Part shown: positions 22,901-34,490 of the stretch, one piece after another | Layout of the letters: every line of letters begins with the position of its first letter | Numbering within the stretch: the first letter of the stretch is position 1 | NCBI GenBank assembly: GCA_028826165.1 | Contig: JAPDFW010000065.1 | Location: 1-64,000 of the forward strand | Source of the DNA: Anaeramoeba ignava | Lineage: Eukaryota; Metamonada; Anaeramoebidae | DNA: 64,000 nt | Reading direction: 5' to 3' | Translations under genes and position numbers: made by a program | Notes under the pieces: generated by a model | Database searches by the model: none | The model's input: only the letters and a program-made list of their open reading frames with translations | What the model was told of the DNA's origin: nothing

Positions 22901-23704
22901 TATATTTTGAATTAATAATTATATTTATAATTATATTTATAAATAAAAGAAATTTAATTTACTGTTTTGTGATTTAAATCACATCCTGATTTAATTAATA
23001 ATTCAATAACATCATATTTTGCATGAGACATTAAAGCATAATGAAGTGCTGTAGATTTCTATTGAAAAAGAAGAATAATTTTGAATTAAATATTTAAGAA
23101 AAACAAACTATTAAATTTTCTTCTTCTTCTTTTTTTTTTTACATTTCCTTCCTAAAAATAAAATGATTTAAATTTGATAATTTAAAATAAAATCGAATAA
23201 AAATTATTTACAACTTGAAATGAACAATCTGCTCCTTTTTCAATAAGTAATTTAATAACATCATATTTTGGGCAATCTCTACAAGCAAGAATTAAACAAG
23301 AAATTTGATTCTTTTTTATTTTATTTTTTTATTTTGAATATAATTTTCAATTTTGAATATTTTTTTTTTTACTTGTTGTGTAATTAAATTAACATCAAAT
23401 CTTTCAAGTAAAAGTGATAAAATTTCAATGTTTGGATTTTTTGTTAAAGCAAAATAAATAGGATTTGTCTAAATTTTTAAATTTAGAATTGTATAAAATT
23501 ATTTTCTTTAAAAATTTCTTTCTTTCTTTCTTTTTTTACTTTCTTTTTTCATTTTTAAAAAAAAAAAAGATAAAAATTATTTTTCCTGATTTTAATGTAA
23601 ATTTAAAAATAATTTAATTTAAATACAGATTCGAAATTATTTGATTTTAAAATTTCTTTAACTTCCTTTAAGTTTCCATTTATACAAGAAATTTGTAAAT
23701 TCAT
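19998..23704 (-). CDS. Ankyrin-repeat BTB protein, 12 exons, one repeat per exon
   Basis: Exons: 23627–23704, 23373–23468, 23215–23310, 23143–23151, 22963–23058, 22639–22734, 22317–22412, 21977–22072, 21810–21905, 21550–21663, 21121–21216 and 19998–20879. All joins are phase 0, giving 616 residues. Exons 2, 3, 5–9 and 11 are exactly 96 nt and each carries one ankyrin unit (for example KSTALHYALMSHAKYDVIEL, GNTALHFACINKTHPDILHY). Exon 10 is 114 nt; exon 4 is a 9-nt microexon (Glu-Gly-Asn). The last exon encodes two BTB-type segments, the second reading LKVHKIILFARSELYRGMF, then a Glu-Asn-rich tail. Likely a scaffold or cullin-3 adaptor. No frameshift anywhere. Confidence 0.88.
21217..21549 (-). 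repeat. Ankyrin–BTB intron 10 with (TTTTTAA)n array
   Basis: From about 21220 to 21356 the intron is TTTTTAA heptamers; the rest is ordinary A+T-rich intron. The GT donor and AG acceptor flank ankyrin exons 10 and 11. Confidence 0.7.
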
Positions 23705-23799
23705 TAAAAACAAAAAATGAAAAAAATGAAAAAAATGAAAAATGAAAAAAATGAAAAAAATGAAAAAAAATTTTTTATTTAAATTTTAAAAATTAAATT

Positions 23800-26700
23800 C
23801 TATTTTCCAAAAACAACACCAAAAGAAATTGAGATTATAATTAATACTGTTAAAATTAAACAAATAATGAAGCAAAGTTTCTAAAAGAAGAAGAAGAAGA
23901 AAAAGAAAAAAATTTTTTAATTTAGATCAAAAAAGTGTCATTTTTTTTTAAATAAAAAAAAGCAATTTAATTTTAATTTTAATTTTAATTTTAATTTTAA
24001 TTTTAATTTACTTTTCTGCTTTTTTTTTGATAAACTCTTGCTTTTTGAAGTTGTTCAACTCCTTGTTCAATATAATCAGCACTTTGAATGACATTATTTT
24101 CAATATTATCAATATTTTTTCCTTTTAAAAAAAGAAAAATCAATAAGAGAAAAAAATTTTTTATGAATTTTTAATTAAGAAAAAAACCTTGAAATTCAAC
24201 AAGAGTTGCCATATCAACAAATAATTGATGAATTTCATTCACACTTTTTTCTAAATTTATTATTTCTGAATGTTTAATTTCAATTTCTTCTAAAACAGAT
24301 CTTGCTTCCTTTTTTTTTTAATAAAAAAATTTATATTAATTTTTATAAAAATTTTTTTTTTAAATTAATATAATAAATTCACTTGATAAGCTTGAGTATC
24401 AACAACAGAAAAAATTTGTGAACCATCTTGATTTTCAATATAATCTTCAATTTGAGTTTCACTTATATTTGGATCAACTAAATTAAATCAAAATTAAATT
24501 CAAATAAAATTAAATCAAAATCAAAATTAAATCAAAATCAAATCAAAATTAAATTCAAAATTAATTCAAAATTAAATTCAAAATTAAATCAAAATTAAAT
24601 TAAAATTAAATTAAATTTAAATCAAAATTAAATTAAATCAAAATTAAATCAAAAAATTAAATTAAATCAAAAAAAATCAAAATAAATTAAAAAAATTAAA
24701 TAAATCAAAATTAAAAATTAAATTAAAATTAAATCAAATTAAAATTCAATTAAATCAAAATTAAATTAAAATTAAATTAAAATTAAATTAAAATTAAATC
24801 AAAATTCAAACCAAAATTAAATTAAATTAAAATTAAATTAAATCAAATTTAAATATTTACCAATTTTATATCTTCTTGAAAGTTCTTCTTTAAATTTTGT
24901 TTGATATTTTTGTTGTAATTGTTGAAAATTTTTCATTGCATCCATAAAATTTTTTACTAAAGCCTTTTAATAATAAAAAATTTATAAAAAATTTATTAAA
25001 AATTTATAAAAAATTCATTATAATTCATTATAATTCATAAATACTTGATGTTGATTTTTGCGTATTCTTGCTTCTGTTATTTGTCCATTTTTTTGAATAT
25101 ATAAATTATTTAAATTATCCATTTCTTGAAGAGTTTTTTTAACAATTTTTGCTTTTTGGTAAATTTCTTGAACAATAATTGAAGATTTTTGGGCGTAATC
25201 TAATTTTGATTTTAATATTAATTTTAATTTTAAATCAATTTTATATTAATTTTATATCAATTTTATATCAATTTTATATCAATTTTATATTAATTTTATA
25301 TCAATTTTAAATCAATTTTATATCAATTTTATATTAATTTTATATCAATTTTATATTAATTTTATATTAATTTTAAATCAATTTTATATTAATTTTATAT
25401 CAATTTTATATCAATTTTATATCAATTTTATATTAATTTTATATTAATTTTATATTAATTTTATATTAATTTTATATTAATTTTAAATTAATTTTATATC
25501 AATTTTAAATCAATTTTTATATATAATTTTATATTAATTTTAAATTAATTTTTATTATTTTAAATCAATTTTAAATCAATTTTATATTAATTTTAAATTA
25601 ATTTTATATTAATTTTATATTAATTTTATATTAATTTTTAAATCAATTTTAAATTAATTTTAAATTAATTTTATATTAATTTTAAATTAATTTTATATCA
25701 ATTTTAAATCAATTTTATATTAATTTTAAATTAATTTTATATTAATTTTTAAATCAATTTTATATTAATTTTTTATATCAATTTTTAAATCAATTTTATA
25801 TCAATTTTATATTAATTTTATATCAATTTTATATTAATTTTATATTAATTTTTTTATATTAATTTTATATTAATTTTATATTTTATATTAATTTTATATC
25901 AATTTTATATCAATTTTATATTAATTTTATATTAATTTTATATTAATTTTATATTAATTTTATATTAATTTTATATTAATTTTTAAATCAATTTTATATC
26001 AATTTTATATCAATTTTATATTAATTTTAAATCAATTTTATATCAATTTTATATCAATTTTATATTAATTTTATATAAATTTTAAATCAATTTTATATTA
26101 AATTTTATATCAATTTTATATTAATTTTTTATATTAATTTTAAATCAATTTTATATCAATTTTAAATCAATTTAAATCAATTTTATATTAATTTTATATC
26201 AATTTTATATTAATTTTTTAAATCAATTTTATATCAATTTTATATTAATTTTATATTAATTTTATATCAATTTTAAATCAATTTTATATCAATTTTAAAT
26301 CAATTTTATATCATTTTTTATTAATTTTATATTAATTTTAAATTAATTTTAAATTAATTTTATATTAATTTTTAAATCAATTTTATATTAATTTTATATC
26401 AATTTTATATCAATTTTATATCAATTTTATATCAATTTTATATCAATTTTATATTAATTTTATATTAATTTTATATTAATTTCATATTAATTTTATATCA
26501 ATTTTATATTAATTTTAAATTAATTTTATATCAATTTTATATCAATTTTATATTAATTTTATATTAATTTTATATTAATTTTAAATCAATTTTATATCAA
26601 TTTTAAATCAATTTTATATCAATTTTATATCAATTTTAAATCAATTTTATATTAATTTTATATTAATTTTATATCAATTTTATATTAATTTTAAATCAAT

Positions 26701-27232
26701 TTTAAATTAATTTTAAATTAATTTTAAATCAATTTTATATTAATTTTATATTAATTTTATATCAATTTTTTCAATATTAATTTTAAATCAATTTTAAATT
26801 AATTTTATATTAATTTTTTTTAAATCAATTTTATATTAATTTTATATTAATTTTAAATCAATTTTATATCAATTTTAAATTAATTTTATATTAATTTTAT
26901 ATTAATTTTATATTAATTTTAAATTAATTTTATATTAATTTTAAATCAATTTTATATTAATTTTATATCAATTTTAAATCAATTTTATATCAATTTTAAT
27001 AAAAGTTACGTTTTGATTCTGAAGATTTAGTTGAATTAATTGAATTAAGTTGAGTTTTTTCAAATAATTTTGTTTGTGTTTCAATTGCAGATATTGATTC
27101 CTCAACTAATTTAACTTGAGAAAAATAATCTTCAATTTTATCTTCAAAATTTTGTGAAGGATCATCAAGAATTTTAAGTTTAATTTCATCATCATTTTTA
27201 TTTGAATTACGTTTATTAAATCGATCTTGCAT
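23800..27232 (-). CDS. Syntaxin (Qa-SNARE), 7 exons
   Basis: Exons 27010–27232, 25045–25199, 24861–24963, 24383–24477, 24188–24308, 24012–24121 and 23800–23880 join in frame to 295 residues. An N-terminal helical region (FEDKIEDYFSQVKLVEESI) precedes a SNARE motif spread over exons 5–6 (IKHSEIINLEKSVNEIHQLF, DMATLVEFQGKNIDNIENNV; the zero-layer Gln is in EFQG). A basic linker (VYQKKSRK) and a C-terminal membrane anchor (LCFIICLILTVLIIISIS) follow. The order and the Gln support a Qa-SNARE for vesicle fusion, plasma-membrane syntaxin-like. Intron 1 is 1.8 kb of satellite. The stop codon is TAG. Confidence 0.88.
24478..24860 (-). repeat. Syntaxin intron 3: AAATTAAATC repeat
   Basis: A 383-bp array of AAATTAAA/ATCAAA units on the plus strand, bounded by a GT donor and TTTAG acceptor in the minus orientation. 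Confidence 0.7.
25202..27009 (-). repeat. Syntaxin intron 1: 1.8-kb TTTTATATCAA/TTTTATATTAA satellite
   Basis: About 160 copies of an 11-mer alternating between TTTTATATCAA, TTTTATATTAA and TTTTAAATCAA. It separates the first syntaxin exon from the rest. Its length and purity make it the largest simple array in the window. Confidence 0.85.
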
Positions 27233-27523
27233 TTCTTTTTAAAAAATAAATGAAAAATAAATTATTGAAAAAAGAAAAAATTAATAAATGAGAAAAATGA
27301 AAAATAAAAATTTCATTTTTCTTTTTAATTTTAAATGAATTTAATTACAAAAAAAATGAAAAATCAAAAAAAATCAAAAAAAATTTCATTTTTCTTTTTA
27401 TTTTAAAAATGTTTAATTTACAAAATAAAAATAAAAATCAAAATCAAAATCAAAATCAAAAATGAAAAATGAAAAAGAATAGAAAACCAAAAATTTTTAA
27501 TTAAAAATTTTGTAATAAAACCA
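27233..27523. promoter_or_regulatory. Divergent promoter region, syntaxin / Tim17-22-23
   Basis: Contains GAAAAATGA near 27292 (box pointing toward syntaxin on the minus strand) and TCATTTTTC at 27386–27394 (pointing toward the import gene). No other coding signal. Confidence 0.4.
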
Positions 27524-28212
27524 ATGAATTATTCAACTAAAATAAAGAAAAAAGTATTTTATTTAATATTTAGAAAAATAAAAATAATAGATTAAAATAA
27601 TAGAAAAAAATAATAGATTAAAATAATAGAAAAAATAATAGAAAAAATAATAGAAAAAATAATAAAAATAACTGATTAAAATATTTAAATTGAAAAAAAA
27701 AATAATTTGATTTTAAATTTAAGCCGTTATTATTTAAAAAACCAAATCAACAACAATATCAATATATTCCAAAAGAAACTTTTCAGTTTCGACTTGATAA
27801 ATTGTTTACAAATGTTGGATGGAGTTTTGTTATTGGAAGTGGAATAGGGTTTGTTTATGGAGGAACAAAAGCAATGCAATTAGGGAATGAATTTGGAACA
27901 AAAATTTTTTTACATTCATTTGTTGATCAATTTGCAAAATATCAAGAAATTTTCTCGATTAAATTTGCTTCTTTTACTGGTTTATTTTATATATTTACAG
28001 GCATTATTCGAAATTATCGAAAAGTAAATGATATGACAAATTTTATTCTTGCAGGAACTACAACTGGGTTTGTCAAGAATTTAGGTTCAGGAAAAAAACA
28101 TTTATTTTATGGAAGTTTAACTGGTGCTATTGCTGGTTTTGGAGTTTCTTTGTTTTATAAAAATAGATATTCAAGTCTTCCTTTTTTTGAAAAAAAGGTT
28201 GATCAAAAATAA
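27524..28212 (+). CDS. Tim17/22/23-family import channel protein (2 exons)
   Basis: Exon 1 27524–27553 encodes MNYSTKIKKK; exon 2 27724–28212 starts PLLFKKPNQQQ; the joined product is 172 residues. Four Gly-rich membrane segments are visible: GWSFVIGSGIGFVYGGTKAM, IFSIKFASFTGLFYIFTGII, MTNFILAGTTTGFVKNLG and LFYGSLTGAIAGFGVSLFY. The first matches the Tim23-type 'GSGIGF.YG' signature. It would form the inner-membrane presequence or carrier translocase of a mitochondrion-related organelle. Tim17, Tim22 or Tim23 membership is not resolved. Exon 1 is inferred from splice sites and phase. Confidence 0.8.
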
Positions 28213-28589
28213 AAGGGATTTATGAAGACCAAATTTAATTTTAATTTTAATTTTAATTTTAATTTTTGATTTTAATTTAATTTTAATTTTAATTTTAATT
28301 TTAATTTTAATTTTAATTTTAATTTTAATTTTAATTTTAATTTTAATTTTAATTTTAATTTTAATTTTAATTTTAATTTTAATTTTGATTTAAATTTTAA
28401 TTTTAATTTGAATTTTAATTTTAATTTTAATTTTAATTTTAATTTTAATTTTAATTTTTGATTTTAATTTTGATTTAAATTTAATTTTGATTTTGTTAAT
28501 TTTTTTTTTATCCGAATTTAAATTTGAAAAAAATTAAAAGTAAAAAAAAAGTAAAAGAAAAGTAAAAGAAAATTAAAAGAAGAAGAAGA
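28213..28589. repeat. 3' spacer with (TTTTAA)n array
   Basis: 28235–28495 is a near-pure TTTTAA hexamer array with a few TTTTGA interruptions. It lies between the convergent Tim and CK2 genes; nothing else is seen. Confidence 0.75.
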
Positions 28590-29770
28590 TTATTTTTGCT
28601 TTCTTTCTTCTTGTTGTTTGACAATTTCATCAATATCTTCATCATCTAAATCCATAACTTTTTCTTTTTTTTGTTTAATATATTCTCTTGCTTGTTTTTT
28701 AGCCTCCTCCTTACGGATGACATCAAAATAAGGATGAGCCATAGCTTCCTGAGCAGTATAACGCTGTTTATGGTCATAAACAAGAAGATGGTCGAGAAGA
28801 TCAAGAGCATCAGGAACAGCCCAGTGTTCATTTGAAGAATTAACAAAACGGTTCCATTGTTTTTTAGAATGTCTTCCGATCATATTAAGAAAATTTCTTG
28901 ATAATTCAATTTTATAAGTATGTAAATAATCATATAAACCGTCAGTTCCCAAAATTTTGGCAATTTTGACAAGTTGGTCGTAATTGTCTTTGCCTCTGAA
29001 AAAAATGTCTTTTCCAAAGATCATGCCAGCAAATTGGCATCCAAGAGACCATATATCAAGCGAGTAATCATATTGCTGGAAATCCACAAGAAGTTCTGGA
29101 CCCTTAAAATAACGTGTTGCGACCCGAACGTTATAATTTTCGCCGGGATGGTAAAATTCTGCCAGTCCCCAATCAATAAGACGAAGGACTCTCTTTTCGT
29201 GATCAATCATAACATTGTGCGGCTTAATGTCGCGGTGCATGATCCCGCAGGAATGGGAATATTCAAGTGCCTTCAGAAGTTCATATGTGTAGTAACGGCA
29301 GTCGAAGTCCGTTAGTGTTGGATACAAAATTTTAAAGTCAGTATTATTAACAAATTCAGAAATCAAAGCAGGATAAATGCTGTTCTCATCTTTCACTAGA
29401 TCAATCAATTGGAGAATATTCGGTCCGCCTCGTAGATTTAGTAATATTTTGATCTCCCGTTTGATTTTCCCCTTCCGTACTGGCTTCAGTACCTTCACAA
29501 CGCAGGGCTCATTGTTAAGTACTTGCACGCCTTGAAATACTTCGCTGTATTTCCCTCGCCCAATTTTCTTCGTGATTTGATACTTGTCTTTTACCCCCCA
29601 TTCAAGTGTGAAGTTTTCATAGTCGTAGTATTCTTTCGGTTTATTTAGATTCACGTTCGCATATACCCGTGATACGCCTAGTTTTTTGTTCGTGTTTTGT
29701 TTTGTTCGTTTGGTTCGTTAGTTTGGTTTTTGTTTCGGTTTTTTTTTTGTTTGTGTTTTTTTTTACTCAT
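28590..29770 (-). CDS. CSNK2A: Casein kinase 2 catalytic subunit alpha (2 exons)
   Basis: Exon 2 (28590–29677) carries the entire kinase; a proposed 4-nt exon 1 (29767–29770, ATGA) restores an initiator and gives [20 protein letters not shown], matching the CK2α N-terminus (RVYTDVN...PREYWDYE). Total 363 residues. Diagnostic elements: GRGKYSEVF glycine loop, the basic [11 protein letters not shown] cluster, [12 protein letters not shown] catalytic loop, [11 protein letters not shown] (CK2-specific DWG), and GPELLVD. It is a constitutive acidophilic Ser/Thr kinase of nucleus and cytosol. The 5' half is markedly richer in G+C than its neighbours. Identification is very confident; the 4-nt exon is inferred. 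Confidence 0.93.
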
Positions 29771-30050
29771 TTATTTTTATAATTTAATTAATTTAGAAAA
29801 AAATGAAAAAAATGAAAAAAATGAAAAATGAAAAATTAAAAATGAAAAAAATTTTTTTTTAAAATCTTTTATTCGCTTATTTTCCAAATTATAACCTAAA
29901 TAAAACTAAACAATTCTTTTAGATATCAAAAAATCAAAAAAAAAAAACATTGAAAATTGAAATTAAAACAAAATCAAAAAAAAAATTTTTTTTCTTGTTC
30001 CACTTTTTTCATTATATTTTTTTTCTTGTTCAAATTTTTAATCCTTTTTT
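29771..30050. other. Spacer with CK2 upstream boxes
   Basis: 29797–29835 holds four GAAAAA(AA)TGA boxes, TCATTTTTTTC in the CK2 orientation. The rest is A/T-rich with no open frame or RNA signal. Confidence 0.5.
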
Positions 30051-33000
30051 TTAATCCTTTTTTGGAGTGTTTTCTAAATCTGACCAATCAACTTTTTCTT
30101 TTGTAACTTCTTTAACAAAAAATACTCTTCTGTTGAACCAAAAATGTGTTAATTGAAGATTATGAACTGTGAAATTATAATTCAGAATATCTTTTTTAAG
30201 CCAAGAAAGTTTTCTATCTCCCATAACATTCATTTGAGAAATTACTCCATTGTAAAAGAAGTAACACAAAAGTGTTCCAACAATAATAGTCAAAACTCTT
30301 ACTAATGCTAATTTTCCTTTTTTGAATTTTCCACTATAATTTGTAGTATATAATCCAACTAAAATAATTGGAGCTAATGGAGCTGTTCCCTATTTTTATT
30401 TGAATTATATTTTGAATTAAAATTATTTTGAATTAAATTGAATTATTTTGAATTTAAATTATTTTGAATTGAATTGAAATATTTTGAATTGAAATAATAT
30501 TTTGAATTGAAATATTTTGAATTGAATTGAATTGAATTGAAATATTTTGAATTGAATTGAATTGAATTGAATTGAATTGAAATATTATTTTGAATTGAAT
30601 TATTTTAAATTAAATTATTTTGAATTGAAATATTTTGAATTAAAATTATTTTGAATTGAATTATTTTGAATTGAATTGAATTGAAATATTATTTTGAATT
30701 TAATTATTTCGAATTGAAATATTTTAAATTGAAATATTTTAAATTGAAATATTATTTTGAATTAAATTATTTTGAATTGAATTGAAATATTTTGAATTGA
30801 ATTATTTTGAATTGAAATATTTTGAATTGAATTATTTTGAATTTAAATATTATATTGAATTGAAATATTTTGAATTGAATTGAATTGAATTGAATTATTT
30901 TGAATTAAAAATATTTTGAATTAAATTATTTTAAATTAAATTATTTTGAATTGAATTATTTTGAATTATTTTGAATTGAATTATTTTGAATTTAAATTAA
31001 ATATTTTGAATTTAAATTAAATATTTTGAATTTAATAATATTTTGAATCGAAATAATATTTTGAATTTAAATAATATTTTGAATTGAAATATTTTGAATT
31101 GAATTGAATTGAATTGAAATATTTTTTTGAATTGAATTGAATTGAATTGAAATATTTTGAATTGAAATATTATTTTGAATTGAAATAATATATTGAATTG
31201 ATTTGAATTGAAATTTACTGCTGTAATCACTGAATGCCATATTTCGGCTTTACTTGCATCTCTCCAAATTCCTCGACTTATTCCATACCATAAATATGCA
31301 AAAAAAATACCTGAAATAACAGCAATTGATAAACTAACAAATGCTCTAATTAAAACATGTCTCCATTTAATTGAATTATACCAATCTTTAAGATGTAAAT
31401 TTGTTGTTAATTTTGCCATAATAACCCACTTTAGAAATAAACAAAAAAGAGAATTTTAATAAATATTTGATTTGATTTAATTTGATTTAATTTAATTTGA
31501 TTTAATTTAATTTGATTTGATTTGATTTGATTTAATTATGATTTGATTTAATTTGATTTGATTTAATTTGATTTAATTTGATTTAATTTAGTTTGATTTA
31601 ATTTGATTTGATTTTATTTGATTTAATTTAATTTGATTTAATTTGATTTTAATTTGATTTGATTTGATTATGATTTGATTTAATTATGATTTAATTTAAT
31701 TATGATTTAATTTAATTTAATTTTATTTAATTTGATTTTATTTGATTTAATTTAATTTGAATTGATTTGATTTGATTTGATTTAATTTGATTTTATTTGA
31801 TTTGATTTGATTTGATTTTGATTTAATTTGATTTGATTTAATTATGATTTGATTTGATTTGATTTGATTTTATTATGATTTAATTTGATTTGATTTGATT
31901 TGATTTGATTTGATTTAATTTGATTTAATTATGATTTAATTTGATTTAATTTGATTTAATTTGATTTAATTATGATTTAATTTAATTTTGATTTAATTTG
32001 ATTTAATTTGATTTTGATTTTGATTTGATTTGATTTGATTTGATTTAATTATGATTTGATTTAATTTTGATTTGATTTTGATTTGATTTAATTTGATTTG
32101 ATTTGATTTGATTTTAATTTGATTTGATTTAATTTAATTTGATTTTATTTGATTTGATTTAATTTGATTTAATTTGATTTAATTTGATTTGATTTGATTT
32201 GATTTGATTTAATTTGATTTGATTTGATTTGATTTAAAATATTTCTAATACTTACTTGCATTACTCCTATTACATTTTCAAATCTTACAATATCCAATTT
32301 AGCTTTTCCATTGCATAATAAAGGGGAATAAAATAAAATCAACCAGAAAATCCAAACAATTATAATCCAAAAAAGTGCTCTAACCCAATCCAATTTCATC
32401 CATTTAGTTAAATATCCTAAAAAAAATGAATCATCAAATCCTGCAAAAAAGAATCCAAAAACAATCCCTAATCAAAAATAACAAATATTCCAATTTTTAA
32501 TCAACAAAATAAATTTTTTTTTCTTTTTCTTTTTTCTTTTTTTACATAAAAAATGAGCTTCTTGAAGATAAGCAGAATCAATATGAAACCATCTAATAAA
32601 TAATTCTTCATGAAAAAAATAAAGTTGAGCTCCTATTTAATGTTAACAGAAATTGTTTTTGTTTTAATTAAATTCAAATCCAAATTGAAATTAAAATTTT
32701 TAAATGAAATTAACTAACCTGACATTGCTGCAACAATATGTCTGAAAAATCCATGAATATTTGGATGATTTACAGCTGGGAAAAAATGAGAAAGAAGTAT
32801 AGAGCAAACAATATAATAACTATTCAAAAAATAAGATGAAGAAAAATTAGTAATTGATTATTGAATTGAATATTGAATTAAATATTGAATATTAAATTGA
32901 ATATTAAATTAAATATTGAATTGAATATTGAATTGAATATTGAATTGAATATTGAATATTGAATTGAATTGAATATTGAATTGAATTGAATATTGAATTG

Positions 33001-33942
33001 AATTGAATTGAATATTGAATATTGAATTGAATATTGAATTAAATATTGAATTGAATATTGAATTGAATATTGAATATTGAATTAAATTGAATATTGAATT
33101 GAATATTGTATTGAATATTAAATTGAATATTGAATTGAATATTGAATTGAATATTGAATTGAATATTGAATTGAATATTGAATTGAATTGAATATTGAAT
33201 ATTGAATTGAATATTGAATTAAATATTGAATATTGAATTGAATATTGAATTGAATATTGAATTGAATTGAATTGAATAGTGAATATTGGGGTGAATATTG
33301 AATTGAATTGAATATTGAATTGAATATTGAAATTGAATTTGAATTGAATATTGAATATTGGGAATTGAATATTGAAATATTGAATAAAATAAATTGAATA
33401 TTGAATGAATATTGAATATTGAATATTGAATTGAATATTGAATTGAAATATTGAATATTGAATATTGAATTGAATATTGAATTGAATATTGAATATTGAA
33501 TTGAATATTGAAATTGAATATTGAATATTGAATATTGAATATTGAATATTGAATATTGAATTGAATATTGAATATTGAATTGAATATTGAATTGAATATT
33601 GAATATTGAATTGAATTGAATATTAAATTGAATTAATATTGAATATTGAATTGAATATTGAATTGAATATTGAATTGAATATTGAATTGAATATTAAATT
33701 GAATTGATTTGAATTGAATTGAAGATTTATTCTGATTGATTTTAATGTAATTGGAATTTTGCGATTAAAAAAATATACCCTAAAATTGTTGCATAATAGA
33801 GATGAAACCAAGAAGATCCTTTTGTCCAATAGAGGATTGCAAGAAAAGGAAGTCCAATTAAATGACTAACTGTTTCTGCGATAATTGGTGTCCAAATTGG
33901 AGATTTAATTCTAAATTCTTTTTCAACTTGTTCTTTATTCAT
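30051..33942 (-). CDS. Polytopic membrane protein of unknown family (6 exons)
   Basis: Exons 33779–33942, 32719–32819, 32546–32632, 32256–32467, 31219–31428 and 30051–30389 join in frame to 370 residues. Seven or eight membrane segments are visible, for example TVSHLIGLPFLAILYW, YYIVCSILLSHFF, ALFWIIIVWIFWLILFY, VSLSIAVISGIFFAYLWYG and VRVLTIIVGTLLCYFFYNG. Loops are rich in His and aromatic residues, including VNHPNIHGFFRH, FFHEELFIRWFH, AGFDDSFF and LTHFWFNRRVFF, which could suit metal or heme binding. I do not recognise the family. Introns 1, 4 and 5 are long GAATT or TTTGA repeats. The fully consistent phases make the gene secure. Confidence 0.75.
30390..31218 (-). repeat. Membrane-protein intron 5: TTTTGAATTGAAATA repeat
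   Basis: 829-bp array of GAATT/GAAATATTTT units on the plus strand between the last two exons. Confidence 0.75.
31429..32255 (-). repeat. Membrane-protein intron 4: TTTGATTTGATTTAA repeat
   Basis: 827-bp array of the pentamers TTTGA and TTTAA with occasional ATTATGA, quite different from the arrays in introns 1 and 5 of the same gene. Confidence 0.75.
32820..33778 (-). repeat. Membrane-protein intron 1: GAATTGAATATT repeat
   Basis: 959-bp array of GAATATT and GAATT units on the plus strand. Minus-strand Asn-Ser-Ile-Phe open frames in it are artefacts. Confidence 0.75.
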
Positions 33943-34222
33943 TCTGAAATTGTTTTATTTTTGAAATAATATCAAAAAATATAAAAATTTTTTGTTGTAA
34001 ATAAAAAAGTGAAAAAATTTTTTTTCTTTCATCTTTTTCTTAAATGTTTCTTTTATTATTTAATTTATTTTAATTAAAAATTTTTGATCTTAAATTAAAA
34101 AAGATGATTCAATTTTTCCACGAATTTTTTTACACGAAATTATTTGTCTTCTTTTTTTTAAATTAAAAAAAAAATAAAAAAATAAAAAATAAAAAAAAAA
34201 AATTAATTAAAAAAAAAATATA
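33943..34222. other. A/T spacer between membrane-protein gene and tRNA-Leu
   Basis: No open frame or clear TCATTTTTC box; only A/T homopolymers and a GTGAAAAAATT stretch near 34011. Confidence 0.4.
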
Positions 34223-34306
34223 TGACAGCAGTGGGATTTGAACCCACGCGGACTACTGTCCAATAGAACTTGAGTCTATCGCCTTAGACCACTCGGCCAT
34301 ACTGTC
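34223..34306 (-). tRNA. tRNA-Leu (anticodon CAA), copy 1
   Basis: 84 nt on the minus strand. The acceptor stem GACAGTA pairs with TGCTGTC, discriminator A. The A box TGGCCGAGTGGTC and B box GGGTTCAAATCCC are present. The anticodon stem ATAGA/TCTAT encloses loop CTCAAGT, giving anticodon CAA (reads UUG). The long variable arm (TGGACAGTAGTCC) is the class II leucine type. No intron. Confidence 0.95.
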
Positions 34307-34490
34307 TTTTTAATTTTAATTTTAATTTTTTTAATTAAATTATTTTTCATTTTTTAAATTTTAATTTTATATCTTTTTATAATAAATTTTTAAAATTTTT
34401 TATTTATTTTTTTTTAATTAAATTTTTTTGGTTTTTAAATCTATTTATTTTCTTCAATTTATAAAGAAAAAAAGGAAAAGAGAAAAAGAA
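34307..34490 (-). repeat. 5' flank of tRNA copy 1, duplicated with the tRNA
   Basis: This ~185-bp block is nearly identical to 35643–35826 upstream of copy 2, including TTTAAATCTATTTATTTTC and CTTTTTATAATAAATTTT. tRNA plus flank were duplicated together. Confidence 0.8.
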
